A DNA stretch of 34,138 bases. Source: a virus. The DNA lies in IMG/VR virus record IMGVR_UViG_3300031651_000011, positions 1-34,138 of that record. One strand, given 5' to 3'. Within the stretch, counting starts at the first letter, position 1. Each line of letters begins with the position of its first letter. Both the position numbers and the translations under genes were made by a program. This document shows positions 14,174-23,593 of this stretch, one piece after another. The notes under the pieces were generated by a model. It ran no database searches and was not told where the DNA came from. It worked only from the letters and a program-made list of their open reading frames with translations.

Positions 14174-15286
14174 TCAGTCACAAAGTCTGGCTGCTAGTTC
14201 CTTGTCCAGAGTTTTCACTCCGAAGAGGATGTCTACCGAGATGCGGTTTGCCTTCGCAACGGTATCACCGTCTAGAGCTACACGGCAGGATATGCCCTTG
14301 TAGCTCTGAGTGCTACAGTTGACTCCGCCGATATAAGGTTCGAGTGGGGCGGAAACAACAGCAAAGGCGTGTTTGTGGAAGGCCAGGTTCACCTTGCCAG
14401 CACTCTGGAAGGTAACAACGGCATTATCAAGCAATGCAGCATCAAGAGCTGGGGTGAAGGTGATGTCAATTTCAGCAGTTGCATCGGCTAGGACAGTGCT
14501 ACCGGTTACGATAAGATAGCCTCTGTCACTACCCACTACCTTGAAAACGTCGCCAGCGGCGATAGCGCCTACTGTTCCACCTGCATCGAGGGTCGCAGCC
14601 GTAGCGCCGGCAGTAGCAGCTCCCTTAAATGCCAGAGTATCGTCATTGGAGTTGCTTGCCCAGGTCGGCACATTCTGAGACATGTAGTAGTCTGCGCCTA
14701 GTACCCGCCCAATACGATACTCATCAATGGTGAGCGACTTGCCCCTCTTATCAGCGTGAAGTATCGCATCAAGTGCAGCGTATTTCGCCTGAGTAATAGG
14801 ATGCAGGACAACCCTTCTTTCGGTAATAGGGCATTTCTGAATGTCCAGTTGTGCCATCAGGTTAGCCAGGTCGCTTATGGCAGGTGTGCCAGCAACCGGT
14901 GTGTGGCCCGCTACAGTCTTGTAGATTTCGCTGAAGATGACCTCATCCACATTCTGAGCGTGTTCGCGCATCATCGGCTGCAACACTTGTTCTGAAAAGC
15001 TCACTAAATCAAGCGACATCTCCTGTGAGGTTATGTGCGCCGTGATGTCGTAAAACTTGTCCAGAATAACCTGGACACTTGACTCGACTATTTCCTGGGC
15101 AGCAACGGTGGTCGAGAAGGCGGTTGCGTCAAATGTCGCTGGCTTGCGGATGGTAACAGTTGCCCCTACCTTTTTGAACTCCTTTGAGATGTCCCGGTGG
15201 CAAAGGTTAGCCATGACCATTTCGTTCTCCAGAACCAACAGAGCTTCTTTAGCTATGATGTCTGAAGTTAATAGAGTTTGCGTCAT
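14174..15286 (-). CDS. Major capsid protein, P22 gp5-type
   Basis: This 370-residue protein's N-terminus (TQTLLTSDIIAKEALLVLEN, NLCHRDISKEFKKVGATVTI, RKPATF) matches the P22-type coat family, followed by the E-loop and VQVILDKFYDITAHITSQEM spine region. A Gly/Ala/Thr-rich beta insertion at about residues 222-295 would be the inserted (I) domain typical of this coat type. The C-terminus ends with the last P-domain strands (VSAPLEPYIGG and RISVDILFGVKTL). It forms the HK97-fold shell. It follows the scaffold by 12 bases with a strong AGGAGGG site, as expected for the most abundant protein. Confidence 0.9.
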   Translation of the reverse strand: MTQTLLTSDIIAKEALLVLENEMVMANLCHRDISKEFKKVGATVTIRKPATFDATAFSTTVAAQEIVESSVQVILDKFYDITAHITSQEMSLDLVSFSEQVLQPMMREHAQNVDEVIFSEIYKTVAGHTPVAGTPAISDLANLMAQLDIQKCPITERRVVLHPITQAKYAALDAILHADKRGKSLTIDEYRIGRVLGADYYMSQNVPTWASNSNDDTLAFKGAATAGATAATLDAGGTVGAIAAGDVFKVVGSDRGYLIVTGSTVLADATAEIDITFTPALDAALLDNAVVTFQSAGKVNLAFHKHAFAVVSAPLEPYIGGVNCSTQSYKGISCRVALDGDTVAKANRISVDILFGVKTLDKELAARLCD

Positions 15287-15298
15287 TTTTTATCCCTC

Positions 15299-16039
15299 CT
15301 ATAATGGGAATTTGTCTGGTTCTTCCTTTTTCCTTGTGGCAGCGTAGTCCTCCATTGACTGCTTCCCTCGCTGCTCAAGGGTAGGTGTTCCATGAGAACT
15401 GCCAGTCGTCGGCACAGGTATAGGAGTCACTTTCTCGCCTTCAACTTCGCCCCCTGGTGGTCGTTCACCCGTTGGCTTCAGTCGTTTGGCGAGTGCTTTG
15501 GCTTGCTCAACAGTTGTCAGGTTAAGTTCCTTAACACCATCTTTGAGCGTCTGTGGGTTAATTTCAGCTTCCGCCGCAATCTCCCATAGGCTCATTTCCA
15601 TTTGGTGTTGCTCGGCTGCCTTAACCGTCTCTGCGTGCTCAGCCTCTTTGCGAGTAATCTCAGCCTCCCGTCTATCAAGCTCCTTCTTTTTGGTGCTCAG
15701 GTCAGCTAATTGGTCTCTGTATGACTTCTTAGCTTGAAGTTCCCTGAGCTTGTCGGGGTCCCCCGTGGCTGCCTCCAGTTCCGCTTCGTCTATCCGCTTT
15801 TGCATTTCGTTGATTTCCGCTTTGGTTGCGTCAATCTCCTGTTGCTGGGCTTCAATACTAGCTTTCTGGTCGGCTAATGACTTGGCGTCCCTGCCAGCTT
15901 TGGCGAGAGCATCGCTTACCCGCTCTTGAAACTCCTTCTCTGTGTAAGTCTTGGCTTCCTTCGGTGAAGTTCCCTTTTCCTCAGAAGAAGGCTGTCCATT
16001 TTCCTGAAGAGTGTCCTCCTGATTTTCAGTTCCGTCCAT
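15299..16039 (-). CDS. Capsid scaffolding protein
   Basis: This 246-residue protein is highly charged, with a disordered acidic N-terminus (1-30), a long coiled coil (about 35-150: AKAGRDAKSLADQKASIEAQ through ITRKEAEHAETVKAAEQHQM), a short helical domain (about 155-190, ALAKRLKPTGER) and a C-terminal tail ending KKEEPDKFPL. This composition, and its place immediately before the coat gene, is characteristic of scaffolds, which guide shell assembly and then leave. It has a strong AGGAGG site. Confidence 0.85.
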   Translation of the reverse strand: MDGTENQEDTLQENGQPSSEEKGTSPKEAKTYTEKEFQERVSDALAKAGRDAKSLADQKASIEAQQQEIDATKAEINEMQKRIDEAELEAATGDPDKLRELQAKKSYRDQLADLSTKKKELDRREAEITRKEAEHAETVKAAEQHQMEMSLWEIAAEAEINPQTLKDGVKELNLTTVEQAKALAKRLKPTGERPPGGEVEGEKVTPIPVPTTGSSHGTPTLEQRGKQSMEDYAATRKKEEPDKFPL

Positions 16040-16061
16040 TTGAACCTCCTAAATAGAAAAT

Positions 16062-16115
16062 GCCTCAGAATGTAAAAGATTTTCTGAGGCTAGTGCCACC
16101 CTTTAAGGCGGTGGC
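16062..16115 (-). promoter_or_regulatory. Two tandem hairpins ahead of the scaffold gene
   Basis: Hairpin A (16062-16090) has a perfect 9-bp stem GCCTCAGAA/TTCTGAGGC and an 11-base loop. Hairpin B (16095-16115) has a 6-bp stem GCCACC/GGTGGC. Both are transcribed upstream of the scaffold ribosome site. Hairpin A is followed by ATTTTC, a weak T-run. They could be an attenuator or an RNA-processing site that separates the scaffold-coat message from the upstream operon. Confidence 0.5.
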
Positions 16116-16133
16116 TTTCCCAACGACCCTAAG

Positions 16134-16475
16134 TTATGGGATTAAGTTCTCTAGCTTAAATACCAATTCCTCAGTAGTCTCATATATCTCGCCCTCAGAT
16201 ACAAAGCGATACCGTGCATTTTTTTCCAATCGGGATAGCAGTAGATGTATCGCCTCATGTTTGGCACTCTGTTTAATATCCTTAAACACCTTATCTTTCT
16301 TAGGGAGCTTGCTATTGAGACTTACTGTGGCTACCATACCGCCCAGATTAGCGTTAATCTCAGCGAAATGCTCCTCCAATGGCTCATATTTGAAGTAAAC
16401 CTTCCAACCAGTTAGCCCGAATAATTGTTGATACCGCTTAAATTCCTCTTGGAATAAAGCAAAATCTTCATTCAC
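16134..16475 (-). CDS. Small HExxH metallopeptidase-like protein
   Basis: This 113-residue protein has an HEAIH zinc-binding motif at H73-E74...H77. An acidic helix (EGEIYETTEELVFKLENL) about 15-25 residues later could supply the third ligand. The N-terminal half has strand-turn patterns like SprT- or DUF45-type minimal peptidases (GWKVYFKYEPLEEHFAEINA, ATVSLNS). Located just before the scaffold, it could be a virion-assembly protease. It overlaps the small basic gene by four bases. Activity is not proven by sequence. Confidence 0.65.
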   Translation of the reverse strand: MNEDFALFQEEFKRYQQLFGLTGWKVYFKYEPLEEHFAEINANLGGMVATVSLNSKLPKKDKVFKDIKQSAKHEAIHLLLSRLEKNARYRFVSEGEIYETTEELVFKLENLIP

Positions 16476-16582
16476 CTTCGGTTACTTCCTTTCCCCACAG
16501 ATCTCGGTTTATTGCATCCACCTCTGTTTTTATTAGCCCTGACTCCTCTGCCAGAGCTATCTCTTTTAGGTACGCCTTTCAT
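16472..16582 (-). CDS. Very small Gly/Arg-rich basic protein
   Basis: This 36-residue protein begins MKGVPKRDSSGRGVRANKNR and has a high Arg/Gly/Lys content. The ATG at 16582 has GGAGGG three bases upstream, and the gene lies between the giant protein's stop (16602) and the peptidase start, which it overlaps by four bases (ATGA). Likely translated; function unknown. A longer frame from 16672 would run into the giant gene and is rejected. Confidence 0.6.
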   Translation of the reverse strand: MKGVPKRDSSGRGVRANKNRGGCNKPRSVGKGSNRR

Positions 16583-16601
16583 AAACCCTCCTGAATTACA
16601 C

Positions 16602-19600
16602 CTATCTAGGCCAATATGCCAGAAACTCCTCTGGGTGATGCGAGTATATATCCCTAGTTGCATCACTAGCAAAACTATACTGTTTGGCCCAAACTAGCCA
16701 TGCATCCAATTCGGGATGCTGGATTCTAAAAGTTATCCTTTCTTGACCTTCATGCTTGGTATAATAAGTCTGGTACAGATTGAAAACCTCCCTTGTCGGC
16801 ACTTTGCTGAAGTCTCGTTCTTGCCAAAGTCTCATCGTGACCATAGTGTCATAGAAGTCCATATTTTCAATTAAGTACCAATCGTCGTCATACCAGCCTG
16901 TTTTCGAGTAATCCACGCCCTCTTTCTTCCTTACGCCGTAATAACCAACATAGGTGTTAACTAGGTTTTCGGGTATGTCCTTTTTAAGTGCCTCTTTCGT
17001 GTAGTATGCCACTCCGAAACTGGTCATCCCCTTGGTATCAAATAACATCGCTTCCCTCTTATTACCCCGTGCTGTGTCATCCGCAATATAAAGGGGAGAT
17101 GCCTTGTCGTCGTAAGCGTCATATTCGTCGAATTTGTCCCCATACTGGACATCGAGTCTGAGAATAGGCTCATTCCAGTCCGAACCATCATCTGTTAATA
17201 ATTTGTTGTCAAGTGCCCACTGGTGGACTCCTTTGTTGTCTATCAGCCACAGTTTAACCTCGGCACTGTTAGCCCCGTATTCGTCAACTTTTTGACCTCG
17301 CTCTACCCAGCCCTCAACTATTTCATCTGGCGTTGGATTTTCTTTAGTTCCCTCACTCAAAGCTTCAATCCGCCTTACGTCGTCCTTGAAATCAGGGTTA
17401 TCGGCATACAATCTCTGAATGGCTATATCCCTTGCCGTAAGCCCATCAGGACCCTTAAATGTGTCATCTAGATATTGTGGCGAGTCCTTATCAGAATAAC
17501 TGTCCATAAGGTCAAATAGTTTTCTATTCTTAACCTTCAACTCAAGAGCTTCAATCGGACTATCTATTGGCTCTCTCCCCAAGAACTCAAGGAGGTCATT
17601 GTCTTTAGCCAGTATTAATTGAACTTCCCAGCTATTCCAGCCATATTCCTCACCCATCTCACCATACTTAAAGTAGTTTTCTACAGACCCTTCAGGTGGT
17701 AGAGTCATTGATGGTATGGCATCAGTAGGTATATCTAGCGTCTCAAGCAACCCCTTAAATTGATTGTAGGCTTCAAGGGTGAGGAGCTTTGCCTTTCCAG
17801 CTAAAGCTAGTCGAGCGTTACCTATCGGGTTAGCTTTCAGCCACTCGTCTCTGGGGTTAATCTTTAACTCAGGATGGATATCGAGGAAAGCATCCTTTGT
17901 TAATAATTCGTTTTCTAGATATTTGACAAGTAACTCATATTGTTGTCTACTTACATTCCCCAGGTAGGCTTTAGGATAGAGTGCGTCAAATTCTTTTAAT
18001 TGGGCAAGGCTGGTTATTCTTTCTCTGGCCTTCCACTGCTGATAATAATTGATTATGGTATCGTCATTGTCTTCCGTGTTTATTTGATAGAGTGCAATGT
18101 TCGGGAGTATATCAGCCTGGGAGCGGGCTATTTCATATTCAGCCCACGCCTTGCTTTCCTTTGATGCGTTAGGGTTATCCAGAATATCCTGTGGCAAGAC
18201 ATTACTATAAACATTCCCAATATCCCTGAACCAATCAATAGTGGTGTAGAGGTTCAACTCCCGTTCCGATAATGGTTTATCTTCTTGCCCCTCCTTGACT
18301 TCGCCAAGTTTCAAGTTCAGGTCTTCCACCTTCTGCTCTGCATTTTTGGCTGGGGGTTGTAATGCCCACTGGCTGAAGAGGAAATCCTTTATGTTAATAT
18401 CTTCTCCCTCTTGCAGCTTTGTCCTGATACCTTTTTCAACCTGAACAAAATACGGGGTAGGCAATCCGGTTATCTGCCCGGCCGCTTTGGCTAAATACTC
18501 TACAAGAGCCGCTACATCATCGAGGCTTATATCTTTATAAGGGTCTTGCCCCTGACTTATTAACTTCTTGGCTTTGAGGAAGATATTTCTCAGGTCATCC
18601 GCAGTCTGTGCAACTGGACTGACCTGGTAATCAAAGGGCTCATTGGTCAGCCATCCCCATATAGATTGAACCATCTGCCCGCCAATCAGAATAAAGTTCA
18701 AGGGACCAAGTATCCCAGCCCTGGCCTGTCTTTCAGGCTTCCACTGGAAGGCATCGGCAATATACTGAAACATCATAGGCAGAACTACCCACGCCAAAAG
18801 GATAGTCCCGGCTGCCTTTGCTCTGCTCCCCCTACCATATTTGAAGTTGCGTAAATTGTCCCCAATCAGTCTGAAGTATTTGTTCGGCTGGTTCTGGAAC
18901 ATAGTCATTAGCTTGAGCCATGATCCACCATTCTGAATAGCCGATAGAGTATCAATACCAAAACTAGGCTGTGTTCTATTTGTGAGGTCTTCGGCAGTGG
19001 CTATAGCTTCAGCCTGTGAGAGTCCTTTATTTAGCCCATCTCTATATTTAGCCCACATGCCTTGAGTAACTGCGAAGGTGTCACCAAACCTAATTTGAAG
19101 CATAAACCAGTTTTTTATGCTTCCCCGACCAGCTATTTCTTTGTTTCCATGCTGCGCAAGAGCAGCCGCAATATCTCGTTCAAAACCCGCCTGTATCCTA
19201 GCCCTGAATCCCTCAGAGTTCTTATAGAGGAACTTAAAATGGGCAATCGGTGAAGTCCAGAAATCCGCAATACCGGAGACAAAACCTGTCACGCCCATCT
19301 CTTGGTCGGAAACATAGGCGAATAGAGATGGTATCTGCTTCAATGCAATAACCGGCTTAATAGCCAGGATTGACCTGGTAAAGTTCCTCCTGAGCCAATC
19401 AGCAACCCTGTTAGTAGCCGCCGTCTCAATGCCACCCCTTGCCATTTGGTTCATAAACTTATCAATTAACTGAACGATACCCTGCCCGTGATACTGCTCT
19501 ATCGCCTGTTTTATCTCTGTATTGCCAAAGACACGGCGCATATCCCTCATGGTGATAGCCCATGCCTTGAAGTGCTCCATCTGTTCTATGTGGTTTGAGA

Positions 19601-22600
19601 GTATCTGCGTAGCTCCGTTGAACTTGAGAGGTCTTATGTTTCTCTGCCTTGCCTTCAGACTACCATTGAGAACCGAGGCATATTGAGCGGCATCCTGAAA
19701 GGTCAAAATACTCTCCGTTATATCGGCCTCAAAATCCCGCCTGATAGGTGAATATCGGGGGTTATGGGGCACATCTACATTGTAGAGTTCCTGATATATC
19801 GGGTTTATTGTGTTGTAATAATCCTCATAGAACTGGAAGAACACATCTACCAGCTTCTTTTCTTCGGCAGTCAAGTTGTTCTCTATAGCGTTCCTGACCT
19901 CCATTGACCAGCCCATGCCGGTAGTGAAGGTGTTATCAAGAGTCCGGTCTTGCATCTGCATATATTTAGCAAGCATCTCATTCCTGGTCATCTTGATAGT
20001 AATTGTAGTAGCTCCAGGGTGATTAGCGACATACTCGGCAGTGAGTTCAAAGGTGCCGAGATTAACTTCCTCATCAAGTCCATTAAGAACCTCATTGATA
20101 GCACGCCCACCCTTGACCCCGAATACTTCACCAACCGCATCCTTAACCTTGCTATAGGCTTCCTTAGTTCCGATGAACTGCCTATTGGTTGCGCGGTGAA
20201 CCTGAGATACGAATGTGCTAATAACGCTTTGATAGGGTTTGGAGGTAGTGTCAAACTTGCTTAGTTTGTCAGCCAGATTATCTATACCATACTGCCAGTT
20301 GACAAAGGTATCTAACCACCCGGGCTTGGCTGCCAGTCCCTTCCTTGGTACGGCCCCGATGCCTGTCTTTAATCCCTTCCCGCCAGTAAGTATATTAGAA
20401 ATGTCTGCGCTAACAGTCTTGATTTCCTCGGTAGCAATCTCCTGCTTTGCCTGTCGCTCAGACCTCCCTATAGCTTCAAGAGACTTGATATAATTCAGTA
20501 GGTTAGCCAACTCCTCTGAGGACATACCATCTATGCCAGCGAAGTTAAGAGCTTCATTGGCTTTGAACATTTCCTCATAAGATAACTCCCCTGATTCGTA
20601 TGCCCTGATGTTCGTGACAATCTTCTCCCTGGCGGTATCCCTATCAAGTTCCAGGTTGTGATTGAGAACATCAAGTAATCTCTGTGTCTCAGGCGTGAAC
20701 TTACCTTTAAGGATATGGTCTTTGATTTTCGCTCTTGCTTCCTTGAGCTCCGTTCTAACTTCAGCCTTGAGAACTTTCTGGGCATTGCTTTCGGCAAACT
20801 CCATAACTCTTGTCATCAATGCCGTCAACTGTGCATCCGTCTTAACTTTGGCAACCGCAGTTATGAACTTACCCCTAGCATCCATCGGGAGGTTCACTTT
20901 GACAAACTTAGCCAATGCAGCCTTAGTGTCATCGGCAGTCTTCCGTTTGCTCCACCATTCCTGATACATCCCGCCAAGTCCCTCTAATTGCCGTCTGGTA
21001 CTGACCTCTATCGGCTCAACTGGTGCCTCTACGCCTGCCTCTGGCATCCCAGCTTCAGTTGTGGGAACACCCGCTGCTTTCTCAGGATGGAAAACTACAA
21101 CCTCATCTCCCTTTTCAATTATGTTTCTGGCTATGAGTCCATCATAGCCTCGACTTTCAAGATAATCCCTAGCTGCTCTGGCAGCCAGTTCGTCAGCTTC
21201 TTCTACTGTCTTGCCTTCTCTGATTGCCTGTTCCCTTGCAGGTCTGGTCGTCTCATTCCAGAAGGCTTCAGCTTCCTGTTGAGTGTTTATAACAAATGGG
21301 TTTTTGAGGTTGACAGTCGTAACCTCTTTCCCGTCATAAGTCTCTGCGTATTCTTGGCTGGTAGTATAGTAAGTTCCCTTACCAAATAAGCCCTCATCTA
21401 CTGCCTCACCGCCAACTTTATAACCTCGATAAACAGTAGCGGCATATTCTTGACCTGTGGCAATCTCAGGCATACCCCTTTTAGCCATCTCTCTCGTTAT
21501 CTCTATCTCTTGTAGAACATCCTCCGCCAATTCTGGCATGACAACTTCCATGCTTGGCCGAGTTAATTCAGGATGTTCCTCATAGTATTCTTCTTGTGCT
21601 GCCTCAATAGCCTTAGAGAGTTCCGCTTCGCCTTCGGGAGTCTTGGCTAGCTCATTGGCAGCCTGGACCTGAGCTTGCTGCTTAGTGAGTCCTGCTTTCT
21701 CAAAATCGCTTACCAGCTTGTCATACTGTGTACCTGTTTCCTCTGATAAGCTGGTTCGGAATGTCCTGAACGACGCTCTGCCACCAATAACCATGAAAGG
21801 CAAAGAAGCTATCAGGCCCTGAATATAGGCATGACTTACGCCATCTAAAATAGATACTGTTTCGTCATAATGTTTGAGAATAGCGTTATGAACTGCCTGG
21901 GTAATTGCCTCTTCCAAGCCCTCGATATTAGGGATAACGGCTGCCGTGATAGCAGCTTTAGCAAGTCGGCTGGCTGTCCCTCTGAGGAGTGTATTCCACA
22001 TCGGCTGAACCGCCGTCTTTACTGGTTTGAATACAAGTCCTATGAAGGGCAAGTCTGAAACTGTCTCGATACCACCAGCCGCGAGGCCATAAATTGAACC
22101 CCACTTTGCAGCTTCCTCAAATGGTATTCCCTGCTTCACTAATTCTTCTGTCATACTGGCAGCTTCAGGAGCACCAGCAACTAATAAGCCAGCAGGCACA
22201 CCAACAAAAGGAGTAGCTACGGCTGATACCGCTATTATCGTTCCCATAGTAGCAGCCGTATAAGCAAGGCTACTAGTAATGGAATACGCATAGTAGCCAG
22301 GGTCTTTGAATAATTCCGTATGCTCAAATGGACTTTCTAAATACAAGGGCTTCGGCGTAAGTTCAGGGTGTTCCTGAATCCAAGCATCATTTTCTTGCAT
22401 AAGTTGCAAAAAATGGTTTACCTGTTCTTCTTTAATAACTTTAATTTCCTCCTGCCGTTGCTCAATAGCCGTAGGTTCAAAAGTAGCGGCCTCATACCAT
22501 GCACGGCTACCAGGAAGCAAACCAGGGGCTGTTTCAGTAGGCACTTGCTGAGGATATGGGATAGGTTCTGTAAGAGTAGCAGGCAAAACAGAGGTAAATG

Positions 22601-23453
22601 CCATCTTTAGCCCATGAATAAAACTCACAGCACCAGCATAGAGAGGGTCTAAGATGTTATCCTTAATCCAGCTTTCAGGTGCGTATTCTGGCACAACTGT
22701 CGGAGCGAATAATTCCTGTATGTCAGCATCGGTAAGATGCACAGCATTTCCCTCTGCATCTTCAAATTCCAGTGTCTTGAGAAATGCCACCATATCCTCA
22801 GTCGGCCCAATTTCCCGTATATCGGCAAGGAATCCTTCAGGATTGGCTGCCATATAATCCAAGACCTCCTGAATATCCTGCTCGGGAAACACCGCACCGA
22901 ATACTTGCTCAGTCTCTAGTTGCTGTCTCTCTCTTAAATCCACCCAGCCTTTGACATCTAAAGCGCCGCCAGCTTGCTGATACTCTTCGTAAAGGCGTTG
23001 TCCTTCTTCGGTTAAATCCTTTATGCTCAAAGCTCGTGTAGTAGCCTCTAAGCCCCCTGTTGGTACACCCAGAAGCGCCTCCATGTCAGCCCTGCTGTAT
23101 TGCTCCCCTGATGGTGCTATGTAAAGGTCATTCTCTGTTATCTCCCACTTTTGCGGGGTAATAATGCTAGAGGTATAACCCCCATTTCCTTCTGTTGGAC
23201 TCATCTTCAGCATCCAGCCTTCGTCTAAGCGCAATCCCATCTCCGCAGCTTCATACGAAGTAAAGAACAATGGCTGTGTCGGAAAAGCAGTCGTTAGCCT
23301 TCTCTGCGCGATAGTCTCTGTAAGCTGGGGATATAGCTCCCTCATGTCCTTCAGGGAAGTCCCATATTGAGACAAAAGACGTTCTATCTCTAGCTGCTTT
23401 GTCTGCCCGTATTTCTTTAGTAATTCCCCTTCGTTTAGCGTAAATCCGTTCAT
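16602..23453 (-). CDS. Giant polyvalent virion protein with ADP-ribosyltransferase-like domain
   Basis: This 2283-residue protein lies between portal and scaffold, the place of large ejected virion proteins. Residues 1-300 are helical. A hydrophobic, glycine/alanine-rich stretch at about 388-600 could cross membranes (segments near 394-430, 445-470 and 500-545). About 671-792 resemble an ADP-ribosyltransferase: YRGYKVGG, then GKGTYYTTSQEYAETYDGKE, NPFVINT, SRGYDGLIARN and VVVFHPEKAAG. Long coiled helices follow (about 830-1080). Another membrane-like segment lies at about 1546-1602 (TILLAWVVLPMMFQYIADAF). The last 350 residues contain degenerate repeats of the EYGxNS-xEVxLxL type (about 1926-1959 and 2048-2082). 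It probably enters the cell with the DNA. Confidence 0.8.
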   Translation of the reverse strand: MNGFTLNEGELLKKYGQTKQLEIERLLSQYGTSLKDMRELYPQLTETIAQRRLTTAFPTQPLFFTSYEAAEMGLRLDEGWMLKMSPTEGNGGYTSSIITPQKWEITENDLYIAPSGEQYSRADMEALLGVPTGGLEATTRALSIKDLTEEGQRLYEEYQQAGGALDVKGWVDLRERQQLETEQVFGAVFPEQDIQEVLDYMAANPEGFLADIREIGPTEDMVAFLKTLEFEDAEGNAVHLTDADIQELFAPTVVPEYAPESWIKDNILDPLYAGAVSFIHGLKMAFTSVLPATLTEPIPYPQQVPTETAPGLLPGSRAWYEAATFEPTAIEQRQEEIKVIKEEQVNHFLQLMQENDAWIQEHPELTPKPLYLESPFEHTELFKDPGYYAYSITSSLAYTAATMGTIIAVSAVATPFVGVPAGLLVAGAPEAASMTEELVKQGIPFEEAAKWGSIYGLAAGGIETVSDLPFIGLVFKPVKTAVQPMWNTLLRGTASRLAKAAITAAVIPNIEGLEEAITQAVHNAILKHYDETVSILDGVSHAYIQGLIASLPFMVIGGRASFRTFRTSLSEETGTQYDKLVSDFEKAGLTKQQAQVQAANELAKTPEGEAELSKAIEAAQEEYYEEHPELTRPSMEVVMPELAEDVLQEIEITREMAKRGMPEIATGQEYAATVYRGYKVGGEAVDEGLFGKGTYYTTSQEYAETYDGKEVTTVNLKNPFVINTQQEAEAFWNETTRPAREQAIREGKTVEEADELAARAARDYLESRGYDGLIARNIIEKGDEVVVFHPEKAAGVPTTEAGMPEAGVEAPVEPIEVSTRRQLEGLGGMYQEWWSKRKTADDTKAALAKFVKVNLPMDARGKFITAVAKVKTDAQLTALMTRVMEFAESNAQKVLKAEVRTELKEARAKIKDHILKGKFTPETQRLLDVLNHNLELDRDTAREKIVTNIRAYESGELSYEEMFKANEALNFAGIDGMSSEELANLLNYIKSLEAIGRSERQAKQEIATEEIKTVSADISNILTGGKGLKTGIGAVPRKGLAAKPGWLDTFVNWQYGIDNLADKLSKFDTTSKPYQSVISTFVSQVHRATNRQFIGTKEAYSKVKDAVGEVFGVKGGRAINEVLNGLDEEVNLGTFELTAEYVANHPGATTITIKMTRNEMLAKYMQMQDRTLDNTFTTGMGWSMEVRNAIENNLTAEEKKLVDVFFQFYEDYYNTINPIYQELYNVDVPHNPRYSPIRRDFEADITESILTFQDAAQYASVLNGSLKARQRNIRPLKFNGATQILSNHIEQMEHFKAWAITMRDMRRVFGNTEIKQAIEQYHGQGIVQLIDKFMNQMARGGIETAATNRVADWLRRNFTRSILAIKPVIALKQIPSLFAYVSDQEMGVTGFVSGIADFWTSPIAHFKFLYKNSEGFRARIQAGFERDIAAALAQHGNKEIAGRGSIKNWFMLQIRFGDTFAVTQGMWAKYRDGLNKGLSQAEAIATAEDLTNRTQPSFGIDTLSAIQNGGSWLKLMTMFQNQPNKYFRLIGDNLRNFKYGRGSRAKAAGTILLAWVVLPMMFQYIADAFQWKPERQARAGILGPLNFILIGGQMVQSIWGWLTNEPFDYQVSPVAQTADDLRNIFLKAKKLISQGQDPYKDISLDDVAALVEYLAKAAGQITGLPTPYFVQVEKGIRTKLQEGEDINIKDFLFSQWALQPPAKNAEQKVEDLNLKLGEVKEGQEDKPLSERELNLYTTIDWFRDIGNVYSNVLPQDILDNPNASKESKAWAEYEIARSQADILPNIALYQINTEDNDDTIINYYQQWKARERITSLAQLKEFDALYPKAYLGNVSRQQYELLVKYLENELLTKDAFLDIHPELKINPRDEWLKANPIGNARLALAGKAKLLTLEAYNQFKGLLETLDIPTDAIPSMTLPPEGSVENYFKYGEMGEEYGWNSWEVQLILAKDNDLLEFLGREPIDSPIEALELKVKNRKLFDLMDSYSDKDSPQYLDDTFKGPDGLTARDIAIQRLYADNPDFKDDVRRIEALSEGTKENPTPDEIVEGWVERGQKVDEYGANSAEVKLWLIDNKGVHQWALDNKLLTDDGSDWNEPILRLDVQYGDKFDEYDAYDDKASPLYIADDTARGNKREAMLFDTKGMTSFGVAYYTKEALKKDIPENLVNTYVGYYGVRKKEGVDYSKTGWYDDDWYLIENMDFYDTMVTMRLWQERDFSKVPTREVFNLYQTYYTKHEGQERITFRIQHPELDAWLVWAKQYSFASDATRDIYSHHPEEFLAYWPR

Positions 23454-23593
23454 TAACCAACACCTTTACGAAATAAGATATGCCAGCAAAGCCTCCACCT
23501 TGCTGAGAGTGGCCACTGCTTCACTGCATTAACATATTCAAGAAAGTTCAATTTGCTATATTTTCTTATCTTCTTAGATACTCTTCCATTCAT
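23453..23593 (-). CDS. Small basic phage protein between portal module and polyvalent gene
   Basis: This 46-residue protein (MNGRVSKKIRKYSKLNFLEY, then a WPLSARWRLCWHILFRK segment) has a C-terminal amphipathic basic segment. The ATG at 23593 overlaps the stop of the upstream gene (ATGA), and its own stop overlaps the polyvalent gene's start (TAATG), so all three are coupled. An AGGA stands upstream. Its small size explains why it could be missed. The function is unknown; the WRLCWHILFRK segment could bind membrane or another virion protein. Confidence 0.75.
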   Translation of the reverse strand: MNGRVSKKIRKYSKLNFLEYVNAVKQWPLSARWRLCWHILFRKGVG

